This document shows, one piece after another, positions 8,586-16,567 of a DNA stretch of 64,000 bases. Source of the stretch: Murdochiella vaginalis (GTDB lineage Bacteria > Bacillota > Clostridia > Tissierellales > Peptoniphilaceae); contig NZ_LT632322.1 of the NCBI RefSeq assembly GCF_900119705.1, positions 992,001-1,056,000 on the forward strand, given 5' to 3'. The position numbers and the translations under genes are program-made. The stretch's first letter is position 1. Every line of letters begins with the position of its first letter. Below the pieces are notes generated by a model. That model was given only the letters and a program-made list of their open reading frames with translations, searched no databases and was not told the origin of the DNA.

Positions 8586-9656
8586 ATGAACAGAAACAAC
8601 GAAAAACAGAAGCGTCGCGCCATGCGCATCACGGCAATTTCTTTAAGCCTGCTGGTGGCACTCTCGGCCTGCAACAACACGTCGAAGGAAGAAAAGAAAG
8701 GAAACGATACGAGCGAGGGCATGGTCTCCACGATGTCGTCGGACAGTACGGAAAAAACGACAGCAGCGCTTCGCGTGATCGCATCGACGGATGCCATTTA
8801 TGACTTTACGAAGCTCATCGGCCAAGATCGGGTGGAGGTCGTGGATCTCATAGAAGGTGATGCGGATGCGCACCACTGGGAGCCGACGCCGAAGCTGCTC
8901 ATGCAGATTAATGAAGCGGATTTATTTCTGCTCAATGGCGCCGGGCTGGAAAGTTGGCTGCCGGATGTACAGGCATCCCTGACGGGAAAGGTCAAAAGCG
9001 TCGATCTTTCCGACGGGGTGGCATTGCGTAAAGGGGAAGAGGACCATGATCATGAGGATGCCGATCATGACGATTCCGATCAGGGCGACGCCGACCATGA
9101 CGATGCCGACCATGACCATCATCACGGCGAATTCGATCCGCATTATTGGCTGAGCCCACAAGCGGCAGCAAGGCAGGCAAAGAATATTTATGATGCCTTA
9201 GTAGCGGCAGATCCGGATGGGAAAGAAGTCTACGACACCAATTACAAAGCACTGCAGGATAAGTTTGAGGCGCTGGAACGCGATTATGCGGAAAAGCTCA
9301 AACCGTATAGCGGACGGAGTGTTATCGTTCCGCACGAGGCCTTCGGCTATCTCTTTGACGCCTATGGACTCAAGCAAATCGGCCTAGAAGGAATGCTTGC
9401 CGATGGACAACCGAGTGCGAAAAAAATTGCAGAAATTGTGGATCTGGCAAAGAAGGAAGGCATTAAGACCGTATTCTATGAAGCATACGGTGATGATAAA
9501 GAAGCAGAATCCGTAGCCGCAGAGATCGGTGCGAAGACCGCGCCGTTATATACGTTGGAGGCGGAATCGAAAGATGATCGTGCGAAAGGCGAAAATTACT
9601 TCACGTTCATGCAAAAGAACTTGGAGGCCCTTGTCGATTCGTTCGGAGGAAACTAA
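8586..9656 (+). CDS. znuA: Metal ABC transporter substrate-binding lipoprotein (zinc type)
   Basis: The 356-residue protein begins with a lipoprotein signal peptide and a lipobox LSAC with the lipidated cysteine at residue 29. The mature part is a cluster A-I/TroA-type binding protein (ASTDAIYDFTKLIG, HHWEPTPK, HYWLSPQAAA, PHEAFGYLFDAYGL). Between residues about 151 and 180 there is an Asp/His-rich loop (HDHEDADHDD..., HDHHH), which is the hallmark of zinc-specific members such as ZnuA and AdcA. It captures metal at the outer face of the membrane and delivers it to the permease encoded two genes downstream. ATG 8586 follows AAGGAG. The stop overlaps the next ATG by one base. Zinc is favoured over manganese because of the His loop. 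Confidence 0.92.
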   Translation: MNRNNEKQKRRAMRITAISLSLLVALSACNNTSKEEKKGNDTSEGMVSTMSSDSTEKTTAALRVIASTDAIYDFTKLIGQDRVEVVDLIEGDADAHHWEPTPKLLMQINEADLFLLNGAGLESWLPDVQASLTGKVKSVDLSDGVALRKGEEDHDHEDADHDDSDQGDADHDDADHDHHHGEFDPHYWLSPQAAARQAKNIYDALVAADPDGKEVYDTNYKALQDKFEALERDYAEKLKPYSGRSVIVPHEAFGYLFDAYGLKQIGLEGMLADGQPSAKKIAEIVDLAKKEGIKTVFYEAYGDDKEAESVAAEIGAKTAPLYTLEAESKDDRAKGENYFTFMQKNLEALVDSFGGN

Positions 9657-10333
9657 TGCAGGAAGTCTATCGACTGGAACACGTACAATTTGGCTATGAG
9701 CAGGAGAGAATCCTGGAAGATGTCACCTTTTGCGTGCATGCAGGGGATTTTGTCGGCATAGTCGGCGCGAACGGAGAAGGGAAGAGCACCCTTCTTCGAC
9801 TGCTCACGGGCGAGCTTTCTCCCGATGCAGGAAACTTGTTCTTTTTCGGCGAAAAAGGCATACAGAGGAAAGCCATGCATCGCATTGCCTACGTGCCGCA
9901 AATGAACACGTCCGGCGGGATGACATTTCCGATCAGCTGTCAGGAGATGGTGTCGCTGGGTTTGACACGCTCCCTTGTACCGCGCTTTTTTTTGAAGGCC
10001 TCCGAACGGGAGAAAGTGGCTGCCTCTCTTCGTCATCTGGGGATGCTGGCGTTTACCGACCGTAATTTTCATGACCTTTCCGGAGGACAAAAACAGAGGG
10101 TGCTGATTGCCAAAGCGCTCGTGGATCAGCCGGACGTATTGCTTTTTGACGAACCGACAGCGGCCCTGGATCTAGAGAGCAAGGAACAGCTTTATCAAAC
10201 CCTGGATCACATGAATCATGTACATGGGATTACGATTCTTCTCGTTACGCATGAAATGGATATCGGGAAGGGCTATTGGAATCGACTGGCGTGCGTTTCC
10301 CATCATCGGCTGGAGGAGGTGCCTTTATGCTGA
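9656..10333 (+). CDS. znuC: Metal ABC transporter ATP-binding protein
   Basis: A 225-residue ABC ATPase with Walker A GANGEGKST (residues 37-45), signature LSGGQKQRV, Walker B VLLFDEPTAALD and switch histidine in VTHE. The Walker A has Glu (GEGKS) where Gly or Ser is usual, a change tolerated in the family. It powers metal import with the flanking binding protein and permease. Its start codon overlaps the stop of the binding-protein gene and its end overlaps the permease start, so all three are one tightly coupled operon. Confidence 0.93.
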   Translation: MQEVYRLEHVQFGYEQERILEDVTFCVHAGDFVGIVGANGEGKSTLLRLLTGELSPDAGNLFFFGEKGIQRKAMHRIAYVPQMNTSGGMTFPISCQEMVSLGLTRSLVPRFFLKASEREKVAASLRHLGMLAFTDRNFHDLSGGQKQRVLIAKALVDQPDVLLFDEPTAALDLESKEQLYQTLDHMNHVHGITILLVTHEMDIGKGYWNRLACVSHHRLEEVPLC

Positions 10334-11208
10334 ACTATGCCTTCATGCAGCGTGCTATGATCATCGGTATTCTGCTCGGCTTTATCATTCCGCTCATGGG
10401 CGTGATTGTGGTCAATCGACGCACCTCTACGATCGGCGATGCCTTATCTCATTCGTCATTAGCAGGGATCGGCTTCGGGCTGTTATTGGGCTTATCTCCC
10501 TTAGTAGGCTCCATTGTGGTGACCATTCTTGGCGCGTTCGCGATTGAGCTGGTGCGTTATCGTTTCCCGAAAAGCGGGGATCTGGCGACGGCTATGGTCA
10601 TGTCCATCGGCGTTGGCCTTGCTTCCGTGTTATCGGATGTGGTGCCCACGACGATGAAATTTGAAACGTATCTGTTCGGCTCGATTGTGACGATTCGTCC
10701 GGAAGAGATGTGGATCAGCGTCGCGATCAGCTTCGTGGTATTGGTGCTGTTTTTTACGCTGTACTATCCGTTGCTTTATGTAAGCGTAGATGCGCACGGC
10801 GCGCGTTTAACCGGTCTTCCCATACGGCGCATGGATAATCTGTTTACGGCTATCTTAGCCATTGCGATTGCGATGGCAGCGCGTACGATCGGGGCGTTAA
10901 TGGTTTCCTCGCTCATGATTTTACCGGTTGCAACGGCGCTTCTTTTCGCGAAAAGCTATCGGCAGGCTGTGTTTTCCTCCATGGTAAGCGGTGTCATCAT
11001 GGTAACGTGCGGCTTAACGGCATCCTATTATTTGGGATGGAAACCGGGCGGAACCATTGTTCTTCTCGGTATCGCCGGATTTCTTATCGCGCTCTTGATA
11101 CAGCGAATGCTTCACTTGCGAGGTCGGGGGAGCCAAGCGATTTCGAAGAGCAATTCCATCGAAGAGGAAGCTTTTTCCTGCGAAGAAAGCCGGCTCTCGG
11201 AACACTAA
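10327..11208 (+). CDS. znuB: Metal ABC transporter permease
   Basis: The 293-residue protein is a multi-spanning membrane protein of the ABC-3 (ZnuB/TroC/MntB) family, with family blocks RRTSTIGDALSHSSLAGIG near the N-terminus and ARTIGALMVSSLMILPVATAL in the second half. It forms the membrane channel of the metal importer. The ATG at 10327 has GGAGGAGG upstream inside the ATPase gene and overlaps its stop by seven bases. The C-terminal 30 residues are hydrophilic and probably cytosolic. No adjacent regulator (Zur, AdcR, MntR) is visible. Confidence 0.93.
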   Translation: MLNYAFMQRAMIIGILLGFIIPLMGVIVVNRRTSTIGDALSHSSLAGIGFGLLLGLSPLVGSIVVTILGAFAIELVRYRFPKSGDLATAMVMSIGVGLASVLSDVVPTTMKFETYLFGSIVTIRPEEMWISVAISFVVLVLFFTLYYPLLYVSVDAHGARLTGLPIRRMDNLFTAILAIAIAMAARTIGALMVSSLMILPVATALLFAKSYRQAVFSSMVSGVIMVTCGLTASYYLGWKPGGTIVLLGIAGFLIALLIQRMLHLRGRGSQAISKSNSIEEEAFSCEESRLSEH

Positions 11209-11228
11209 TGGAATGGAAAAAAAGTCAA

Positions 11229-11259
11229 TCAAAAAGGCCTCCCCGAATTGGGGAGGCCT
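11229..11259 (-). terminator. Intrinsic terminator of the infC-rpmI-rplT operon
   Basis: A ten-base-pair stem AGGCCTCCCC / GGGGAGGCCT (11235-11244 and 11250-11259) is followed, reading the minus strand, by TTTTTG. In the plus direction the stem is followed by ATTACATC, so it mainly serves the ribosomal-protein operon, though it also separates it from the metal transporter genes. Confidence 0.85.
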
Positions 11260-11281
11260 ATTACATCGGAAAGGAAAAAAC

Positions 11282-11626
11282 TTATTTCACTTGGCTGATC
11301 AACGCCTTGAAGTCTTCCGGTTGATGGATGGCCATCTCGGAAAGCATCTTGCGGTTGATGTTGATGTTCTGTTTTTTCAGTCCACTCATAAAGGTTGAAT
11401 AGTTGGTGCCATTTTCGCGGCAGGCCGCATTAATACGGGCAATCCAGAGTTGGCGGAACTGGCGTTTACGCTGTTTGCGTCCGATGTAGGAATACTGCAG
11501 CGATTTGATAACGGCTTGTTTCGCCACGCGATAGAGCTTGGATTTTGCACCGAAATAGCCCTTCGCCTGTTTTAAGACCTTTTTATGTGTTTTCTTGGCG
11601 TTTACGCCACCTTTTACACGTGCCAT
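11282..11626 (-). CDS. rplT: 50S ribosomal protein L20
   Basis: The 114-residue basic protein starts [16 protein letters not shown] and matches bacterial L20 over its whole length (usual 117-119). It binds 23S rRNA and is needed early in large-subunit assembly. It is the last gene of the conserved infC-rpmI-rplT operon. In Bacillus subtilis L20 represses this operon by binding the leader RNA; the leader upstream of infC here has the features expected for such control. The ribosome site AAAGGAGG overlaps the end of rpmI. Confidence 0.98.
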   Translation of the reverse strand: MARVKGGVNAKKTHKKVLKQAKGYFGAKSKLYRVAKQAVIKSLQYSYIGRKQRKRQFRQLWIARINAACRENGTNYSTFMSGLKKQNININRKMLSEMAIHQPEDFKALISQVK

Positions 11627-11640
11627 GGTTTGCGCCTCCT

Positions 11641-11838
11641 TTAACGCGGCAGCATCTTGTCGATGCGCTTCATATCACTTTTGCTTACGACCGTCGACTG
11701 ACGCAGATGACGGATGCGCTTGCCGGTGTACTTACCGGTCATATGGCTCTTTCCAGAGAAAAAGCGCTTGAGCTGACCGGATCCGGTGCGTTTGAAACGC
11801 TTGGCCGAACCGCGATGGGTTTTCATTTTTGCTTTCAT
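11641..11838 (-). CDS. rpmI: 50S ribosomal protein L35
   Basis: A 65-residue basic protein, [18 protein letters not shown]..., equal in length to typical L35. It is a structural protein of the large ribosomal subunit. It begins nine bases after the infC stop behind AAGGAG and is followed 14 bases later by rplT, the standard order. Confidence 0.98.
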   Translation of the reverse strand: MKAKMKTHRGSAKRFKRTGSGQLKRFFSGKSHMTGKYTGKRIRHLRQSTVVSKSDMKRIDKMLPR

Positions 11839-11847
11839 GATCGCTCC

Positions 11848-12360
11848 TTAACTTTCTGTTTTCGGCCCCACCAGCATAACCATGCTGCGGCCTTCCATTT
11901 TCGGATTTTGATCCATCTGTCCAACATCCTGCACCAAAGCGAACAGGCGTTCAAGAACTTCACGTCCCTGCTCCGTATGCCCCAATTCGCGGCCGCGAAA
12001 GCGAACGCTGATCTTGACCTTATCTCCGGCGTCCAGAATTTCATAGATCTTCTTCGACTTGGTTTCCAGGTCATGATCATCAATACGCGGGCTCAGACGA
12101 ATTTCTCTGGTTTCGCTGTTCTTCTGATTTTTGCGCTGTTCTTTTTGCTTTTTGAGCGTGTCGTAGCGAAATTTGCCATAGTCCATCAGACGACAGACGG
12201 GGGGATTCGCATTCGGCGAAATCAGCACCAAGTCCAAATGTTCTTCTTCCGCCCTTGCGTTGGCATCTTGAATCGATACAATGCCGAGTTGTTCGCCTTC
12301 GACGTCAATCAAACGAACCTCTTTTGCGCGTATTTGCTCGTTAATAGCCAGTTCCTTAAT
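11848..12360 (-). CDS. infC: Translation initiation factor IF-3 (ATT start codon)
   Basis: IF-3 keeps ribosomal subunits apart and checks the initiator tRNA-start codon pairing. The 170-residue frame (usual about 173) contains KELAINEQIRAKEVRLID, PPVCRLMDYGKFRYD and the C-terminal KVKISVRFRGRE block. No ATG, GTG or TTG lies where the family begins. Instead an ATT at 12360-12358 sits six bases after AGGAGG and starts exactly at the conserved N-terminus (I/M-K-E-L-A-I-N-E-Q). Non-standard ATT starts are known for infC in Escherichia coli and Bacillus, where IF-3 represses its own translation by discriminating against them. The only in-frame ATG nearby (codes for MFNRRCT) is upstream of the ribosome site. 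Confidence 0.95.
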   Translation of the reverse strand: MKELAINEQIRAKEVRLIDVEGEQLGIVSIQDANARAEEEHLDLVLISPNANPPVCRLMDYGKFRYDTLKKQKEQRKNQKNSETREIRLSPRIDDHDLETKSKKIYEILDAGDKVKISVRFRGRELGHTEQGREVLERLFALVQDVGQMDQNPKMEGRSMVMLVGPKTES

Positions 12361-12490
12361 AGTGCACCTCCTGTTGAACATAAAAAAAGCGGGCAAAGCC
12401 CACTCCAACACGCAAATTCTGCTGAATTTGTCTTCAGAAATAACCGAACAACCGTTGTCGGTCGGTGAGAGTGGGAGCTCTTCTTGATCC
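12361..12490 (-). promoter_or_regulatory. infC leader RNA with attenuator (L20-leader type)
   Basis: The transcript from the promoter at 12497-12525 has about 130 untranslated bases before infC. Reading the minus strand, a terminator hairpin GTGGGC-TTT-GCCCGC followed by seven T residues lies at 12382-12403. An upstream segment CCCACTC (12475-12469) is perfectly complementary to GAGTGGG (12405-12399), which forms the 5' arm of the terminator, so the two pairings exclude each other. This is the layout of an antiterminator/terminator switch as in the L20-controlled infC leaders of Bacillota. That L20 is the ligand is inferred from the gene order. Confidence 0.75.
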
Positions 12491-12496
12491 GAAGGT

Positions 12497-12525
12497 AGTA
12501 TAGCGCACATTCTTCCGTTGGTCAA
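12497..12525 (-). promoter_or_regulatory. Sigma-A promoter of infC-rpmI-rplT
   Basis: On the minus strand TTGACC (12525-12520) and TATACT (12502-12497) are separated by exactly 17 bases. This is one of the closest consensus matches in the window, as expected for a ribosomal-protein operon. Confidence 0.85.
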
Positions 12526-12546
12526 GCGCTGAATCACGGAGTGCGT

Positions 12547-12552
12547 TATAAT
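12547..12552 (+). promoter_or_regulatory. Putative -10 box of the ktrB promoter
   Basis: A perfect TATAAT at 12547-12552 lies about 60 bases upstream of the chosen ktrB start. No good -35 box is seen at the proper distance, and the region overlaps the start of the divergent infC promoter. Weak evidence. Confidence 0.35.
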
Positions 12553-12610
12553 AAATAGCGTGTGTCGGCAAACGGAAAGAAAAACGCTGGCAACCAAGAA
12601 GGGAATTATT

Positions 12611-13972
12611 GTGGATCATTTACAACAGCCAAAAAAAACGATTTTGGATACGCTCAAAGGGAACACGCCGTTGTACTTTCTATTGGGCTATTTAGGGGTC
12701 ATCTTTCTGGGCATGCTTTTGCTGATGTTGCCAATTTCGGCGCAGGATGGGCAGATCACCGGGATGCCGGACGCCTTGTTTACGGCCACATCCGCCGTGT
12801 GTGTGACGGGACTTTCTCCCATTGTTACAGCCGAGCATTGGACGCTGTTCGGACAGATCGTCATAATTCTGCTGATTCAGATCGGTGGACTCGGCATCAT
12901 GACTTTTGTGGCCATTTTCGGCTTGCTCACCAATCAGCGGTTTTCCATCGCCGATCGCAAGCGATTCATGGAAGAGAAGAATCAGAACGAATTGACGGGC
13001 ATGGTGCGTCTGATCAAATTTATCATTCTGGCGACCTTCGTCCTGGAAGGTGTGGGGGCGTTCTTTCTTGCCCTACGCTTCGTACCGCAATTTGGTGTAA
13101 TAAAGGGCTTGTGGTTTTCCGTGTTCCATGCCATTTCTGCCTTCTGTAATGCCGGATTTGACCTCCTGGGGCCGGAGAGCCTCACAGCGTATCAACACGA
13201 TCCGCTCGTCCTCTTGACGATTGCCACACTTATTATCCTTGCCGGCATCGGCTATACCGTCTATCTGGATTTATGGCGTATGCGCAAGGGAGACCGGTTA
13301 CATCTGCATTCCAAAATCGTTTTGTCTTCCACGGCAATTTTATTGCTTGGCGGAACGGTTCTCATTTTTCTGATGGAAGCGAATAATCCACAAACGATTG
13401 GTGCCCTTTCCTTGCCGGAAAAAGGGTTGAACGCCTTTTTCCAGTCGGTAACGACACGAACAGCCGGATTTTGTACTTTTGCGCAGGATAAAATGACACA
13501 GGCAAGCGGATTGGGCAGTATCTTTTTGATGTTTATCGGGGGATCCCCGGCCGGAACAGCAGGAGGCCTCAAAACGACAACCATGGTTGCTTTGCTTTTA
13601 GGCTTGTCCAGTGCACTGCGTTCGTCGCGTGATGTGTCGGTTTTTCGAAGGACCATTGCACAGGAGGTGGTGCACAACGCGTTTGTACTCTTCGCATTGG
13701 CGACGATCTGGAACATTCTGGTTCTGTTTTTCCTTAGCATCACGGAGAAGGCGATTCCCTTGGGCGGCTTATTGTTTGAAACGATCTCTGCTTTCGGCAC
13801 CGTCGGTTTGACCCAGAACGTCACTCCACAGCTGAGCGTAACGGGTAAGATGCTCATTGCTCTCACGATGCTGTACGGAAAGCTGGGCCCCTTAACGCTT
13901 CTGCACGCGTTGATCCCAAAAGCGCGCGTACAGAACAACCGTTTGGCGCAAGAACACCTTTTAGTAGGATAG
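12611..13972 (+). CDS. ktrB: Potassium uptake membrane subunit, KtrB/TrkH family
   Basis: The 453-residue protein has the four-fold repeated membrane-pore architecture of the Trk/Ktr/HKT superfamily. The selectivity-filter glycines are visible in the P-loops SAVCVTGLSP, AISAFCNAGFDL, TTRTAGFCTF and SAFGTVGLTQ. It takes up K+ (often Na+-coupled) together with the cytosolic RCK protein encoded ten bases downstream. The length and the small partner point to the Ktr type rather than Trk. I chose the GTG at 12611 (AAGAAGGG eight bases before); an earlier in-frame GTG at 12560 would coincide with the expected transcription start. Confidence 0.9.
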   Translation: MDHLQQPKKTILDTLKGNTPLYFLLGYLGVIFLGMLLLMLPISAQDGQITGMPDALFTATSAVCVTGLSPIVTAEHWTLFGQIVIILLIQIGGLGIMTFVAIFGLLTNQRFSIADRKRFMEEKNQNELTGMVRLIKFIILATFVLEGVGAFFLALRFVPQFGVIKGLWFSVFHAISAFCNAGFDLLGPESLTAYQHDPLVLLTIATLIILAGIGYTVYLDLWRMRKGDRLHLHSKIVLSSTAILLLGGTVLIFLMEANNPQTIGALSLPEKGLNAFFQSVTTRTAGFCTFAQDKMTQASGLGSIFLMFIGGSPAGTAGGLKTTTMVALLLGLSSALRSSRDVSVFRRTIAQEVVHNAFVLFALATIWNILVLFFLSITEKAIPLGGLLFETISAFGTVGLTQNVTPQLSVTGKMLIALTMLYGKLGPLTLLHALIPKARVQNNRLAQEHLLVG

Positions 13973-13981
13973 GAGAAAAAG

Positions 13982-14668
13982 ATGGAAGGAAAGAAAAAAT
14001 CCTATGCGGTCATTGGCTGCGGGCGATTCGGCCGCAGCTTAGCGTTGGAATTAACAAAACAGGGCATGGAAGTTCTGGCTGTGGATGCTTCGGCGGAAGT
14101 GGTCAATGAACTTGCTGAAGACGTAACCGTCGCCGTTCAGGCGGATGTTACGCAGGACGGGGCGTTGGACGGGATCGGCCTAAAAGATGTGGACGTTGCC
14201 GTAATTGCCATGAGCGGCGATTTTGAATCCTCCATCATGGCGGCAACCATCTGTCGGGAAAAGAACATTCCCTTGGTGATTGCCAAAGCGAAGGATTCAC
14301 GGCATGGCCGCATTTTACATCGCATAGGGGTCATGAAAGTGATCCTTCCGGAACGGGAAGAAGGCATACGTCTGGCGCATCTACTGACGGAAAGTTCCAT
14401 TTATGAGCATCTGCGGATGTCGGAAGAATATTCGATTGAGGAGTTTCCGGTTCCCGAAACTTGGATCGGCTCCAATTTGAATGATCTGAACATTCGCCAA
14501 TTGCTCAATATCAGCATTATCGCCATTAAGCGCAACGGAGAGGTGCAGATCAACCCCGGTCCGGAGGATGCCTTTCAACGCAATGATGTATTGTATGGGC
14601 TGGGATCAAACGAAGATTTTCAAGGATTGGATAGATGGGTCGCACAACGCCAAAACAAAATCGGTTAG
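13982..14668 (+). CDS. ktrA: Potassium uptake regulatory subunit, KtrA (RCK domain)
   Basis: The 228-residue cytosolic protein has one RCK_N Rossmann domain (VIGCGRFGRSLALELTKQG, then EVLAVDAS) and one RCK_C domain in the last 80 residues. KtrA proteins form an octameric ring that gates KtrB in response to ATP/ADP, and in Bacillota the C-domain can bind c-di-AMP. Length agrees with KtrA (about 220) and not with the double-length TrkA. It lies ten bases behind ktrB. Its last 34 bases overlap the next gene. Confidence 0.93.
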   Translation: MEGKKKSYAVIGCGRFGRSLALELTKQGMEVLAVDASAEVVNELAEDVTVAVQADVTQDGALDGIGLKDVDVAVIAMSGDFESSIMAATICREKNIPLVIAKAKDSRHGRILHRIGVMKVILPEREEGIRLAHLLTESSIYEHLRMSEEYSIEEFPVPETWIGSNLNDLNIRQLLNISIIAIKRNGEVQINPGPEDAFQRNDVLYGLGSNEDFQGLDRWVAQRQNKIG

Positions 14669-15480
14669 AAAGCGCGCAAAATGCGCGTTATAAGTTTTGG
14701 CGATCGCTTCTTTCCACAAAAGGACGGAAAAAAGAACGGTGTTGTCTGGTGGAAAGTCGAAAGCTTGTCGCCGATGTCTTTGATGCGCGGGGGGAAGTCC
14801 TCGCGGTTCTGCTCTCCGAGGAGCACAAGGAAGCGTGGAATGCGATGCTTTCCTATCGACGAAAAGCGGAGGAAACGAACCCGGCGGAAATTGTGGAATT
14901 GCCTTTCCCCCTTTTCCGAAAGCTCTCCACAATGGAACATCCGGATGGCATTTTAGCGGTGGTTCGCATTCCTGAAGAAAGCCATACAGAGGATGTGGGC
15001 TTTCGATGGCTTTTGCTGGATCATCTGCAGGATCCGGGAAATGTGGGGACTCTTTTACGCAGTGCAGAAGCCTTCGGCTTTACGCATATTGCTACGCTTG
15101 CTTCGGCCGACGTTTTTAGTCCCAAGTGTCTTCGTGCCGCAATGGGTTCCACCTTTCGCCTGACGGTAACCAGCGTAAAGGAAGGCACTTTTTCCGCTTG
15201 GAAAGAGCAATTGGCTCTGCCGCTCTACGGAGCGGACCTGCAAGGCGAATCGGTCCATACTTGTCCTTGGCCGGCGCACTTTATTTTAGCGGTAGGAAAT
15301 GAGGGAAACGGTATTTCCCGGGAAGTGCGAAAGGAGCTTGACCATCCCATCACGATTCCCATGCAGGGGGAGGGGGAATCGCTGAATGCCGCCGTTTCGG
15401 GATCGGTGATCATGGCGATGGCACAACCGAGGATGGCCAAAACAGCCGAAACAAACCCGCCAACAGGGCGTAATAAATAG
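14635..15480 (+). CDS. RNA 2'-O-ribose methyltransferase, SpoU/TrmH family
   Basis: The 281-residue protein has the three SPOUT motifs: DHLQDPGNVGTLLRSAEAFG, ILAVGNEGNGIS and PMQGEGESLNAAVSGSV, which form the knotted SAM site. An N-terminal domain of about 120 residues probably recognises RNA. Location immediately upstream of pheS matches Bacillus subtilis ysgA, an rRNA methyltransferase, so this is a likely ortholog; substrate base is not deducible here. The start overlaps the end of ktrA by 34 bases and has only a modest ribosome site, so an internal start cannot be excluded. Confidence 0.88.
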   Translation: MGRTTPKQNRLESAQNARYKFWRSLLSTKGRKKERCCLVESRKLVADVFDARGEVLAVLLSEEHKEAWNAMLSYRRKAEETNPAEIVELPFPLFRKLSTMEHPDGILAVVRIPEESHTEDVGFRWLLLDHLQDPGNVGTLLRSAEAFGFTHIATLASADVFSPKCLRAAMGSTFRLTVTSVKEGTFSAWKEQLALPLYGADLQGESVHTCPWPAHFILAVGNEGNGISREVRKELDHPITIPMQGEGESLNAAVSGSVIMAMAQPRMAKTAETNPPTGRNK

Positions 15481-15516
15481 AAACGTTCGACAGAGCGCAG
15501 AATAGGAAGTGAGGAA

Positions 15517-16557
15517 ATGATGTTAGAAAAACTGGAGACCCTTCGTGAAGAAGCGCTACAGCGCATTCAAGAGGCTTCTTCCGCAGAAGAACTGGAACAA
15601 CAACGCGTGGCATATTTGGGAAAGAAAAGCCCGCTTATGGAGTTGCTGAAGAATCTGCGCACCTTGGAACCGGAAGAGCGTCGCGCCGTCGGCCAACGTG
15701 CCAACGAGATCAAGCAGGAGTTTCATGAGGCGATTCGCGTACGAAAAGAAGATCTGATGGACGAAGCGAGCGTGGTGGAACATCCTCTGGACTTTACCCG
15801 TCCGGGAACGATTCCTTCTCTCGGTGGATTGCATCCGAGCATCCAGATGATGTACGACCTTAACGATGCCTTCCAGTCCATGGGGTTTGTGTTGTTTAGC
15901 GAAGACGAAATCTCCAGTGAAAAATACATCTTTGACAATCTGAATTTTCCGCCGAATCATCCGGCACGCGAATCCATGGATACCTATTGGCTCGCCGGAA
16001 CGGAACAGAAGCACGGCGCGGAACGGCTGGCACTGCGCCCGCATTTGACCGGGGCTTCGGTGCGCTATTTGTTGAAACATGGTGCGCCGGCTCGTTTCAT
16101 TTATCCCGGCAGCGTATTTCGCAACGAAACGACCGATGCCCGTCACGAACGTGCGTTCATGCAGTACGAGGCACTTATTGTCGAGAAGGACTTTTCCTTC
16201 GCGTCCGGAAAATTGCTCATTGATACCATTCTCGAAAAGGTCTTCGGCCATCCCGTGCGTACGAGAATGCGCGCCGGCTTTTTCCCTTTTGTGGAACCGG
16301 GCTTTGAAATCGATATGGAGTGTCAAGTTTGTCATGGAGAAGGCTGTCGGACGTGTCATCATTCGGGTTGGATTGAAGTCATGCCGGGTGGATCGCCGCA
16401 TCCCAACGTGCTGAAGGCCGCGGGATTGGATCCCACGATCTGGTCGGGCTTCTACATTAATATCGGCCTAGACCGGCTTGTGATGATGCGCTATGCGGTG
16501 GACGATGTGCGCTTATTCCACAGCAATGATTTGCGTTTCTTGAAGCAGTTCCATTAA
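15517..16557 (+). CDS. pheS: Phenylalanyl-tRNA synthetase alpha subunit
   Basis: The 346-residue catalytic subunit of the alpha2-beta2 enzyme that charges tRNA-Phe. An N-terminal coiled-coil (about 1-85) is followed by the class II core with HPSIQMMYDLNDAFQSMGF, NETTDARHERAFMQYEALIV and the C-terminal IGLDRLVMMRYAVDDVRLF. A Cys cluster (CQVCHGEGCRTC) near residue 270 is a zinc-knuckle-like insertion present in part of the family. Two adjacent ATGs (15517 and 15520) are possible; GTGAGG is better placed for the second. pheT follows after ten bases. No T-box leader lies upstream. Confidence 0.96.
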   Translation: MMLEKLETLREEALQRIQEASSAEELEQQRVAYLGKKSPLMELLKNLRTLEPEERRAVGQRANEIKQEFHEAIRVRKEDLMDEASVVEHPLDFTRPGTIPSLGGLHPSIQMMYDLNDAFQSMGFVLFSEDEISSEKYIFDNLNFPPNHPARESMDTYWLAGTEQKHGAERLALRPHLTGASVRYLLKHGAPARFIYPGSVFRNETTDARHERAFMQYEALIVEKDFSFASGKLLIDTILEKVFGHPVRTRMRAGFFPFVEPGFEIDMECQVCHGEGCRTCHHSGWIEVMPGGSPHPNVLKAAGLDPTIWSGFYINIGLDRLVMMRYAVDDVRLFHSNDLRFLKQFH

Positions 16558-16567
16558 GGAGAAAGAC

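Noticed and set aside
7664-8797. Minus-strand open frame (377 codons) opposite thrS
   Set aside because: It crosses the thrS terminator and matches no family; thrS is certain.
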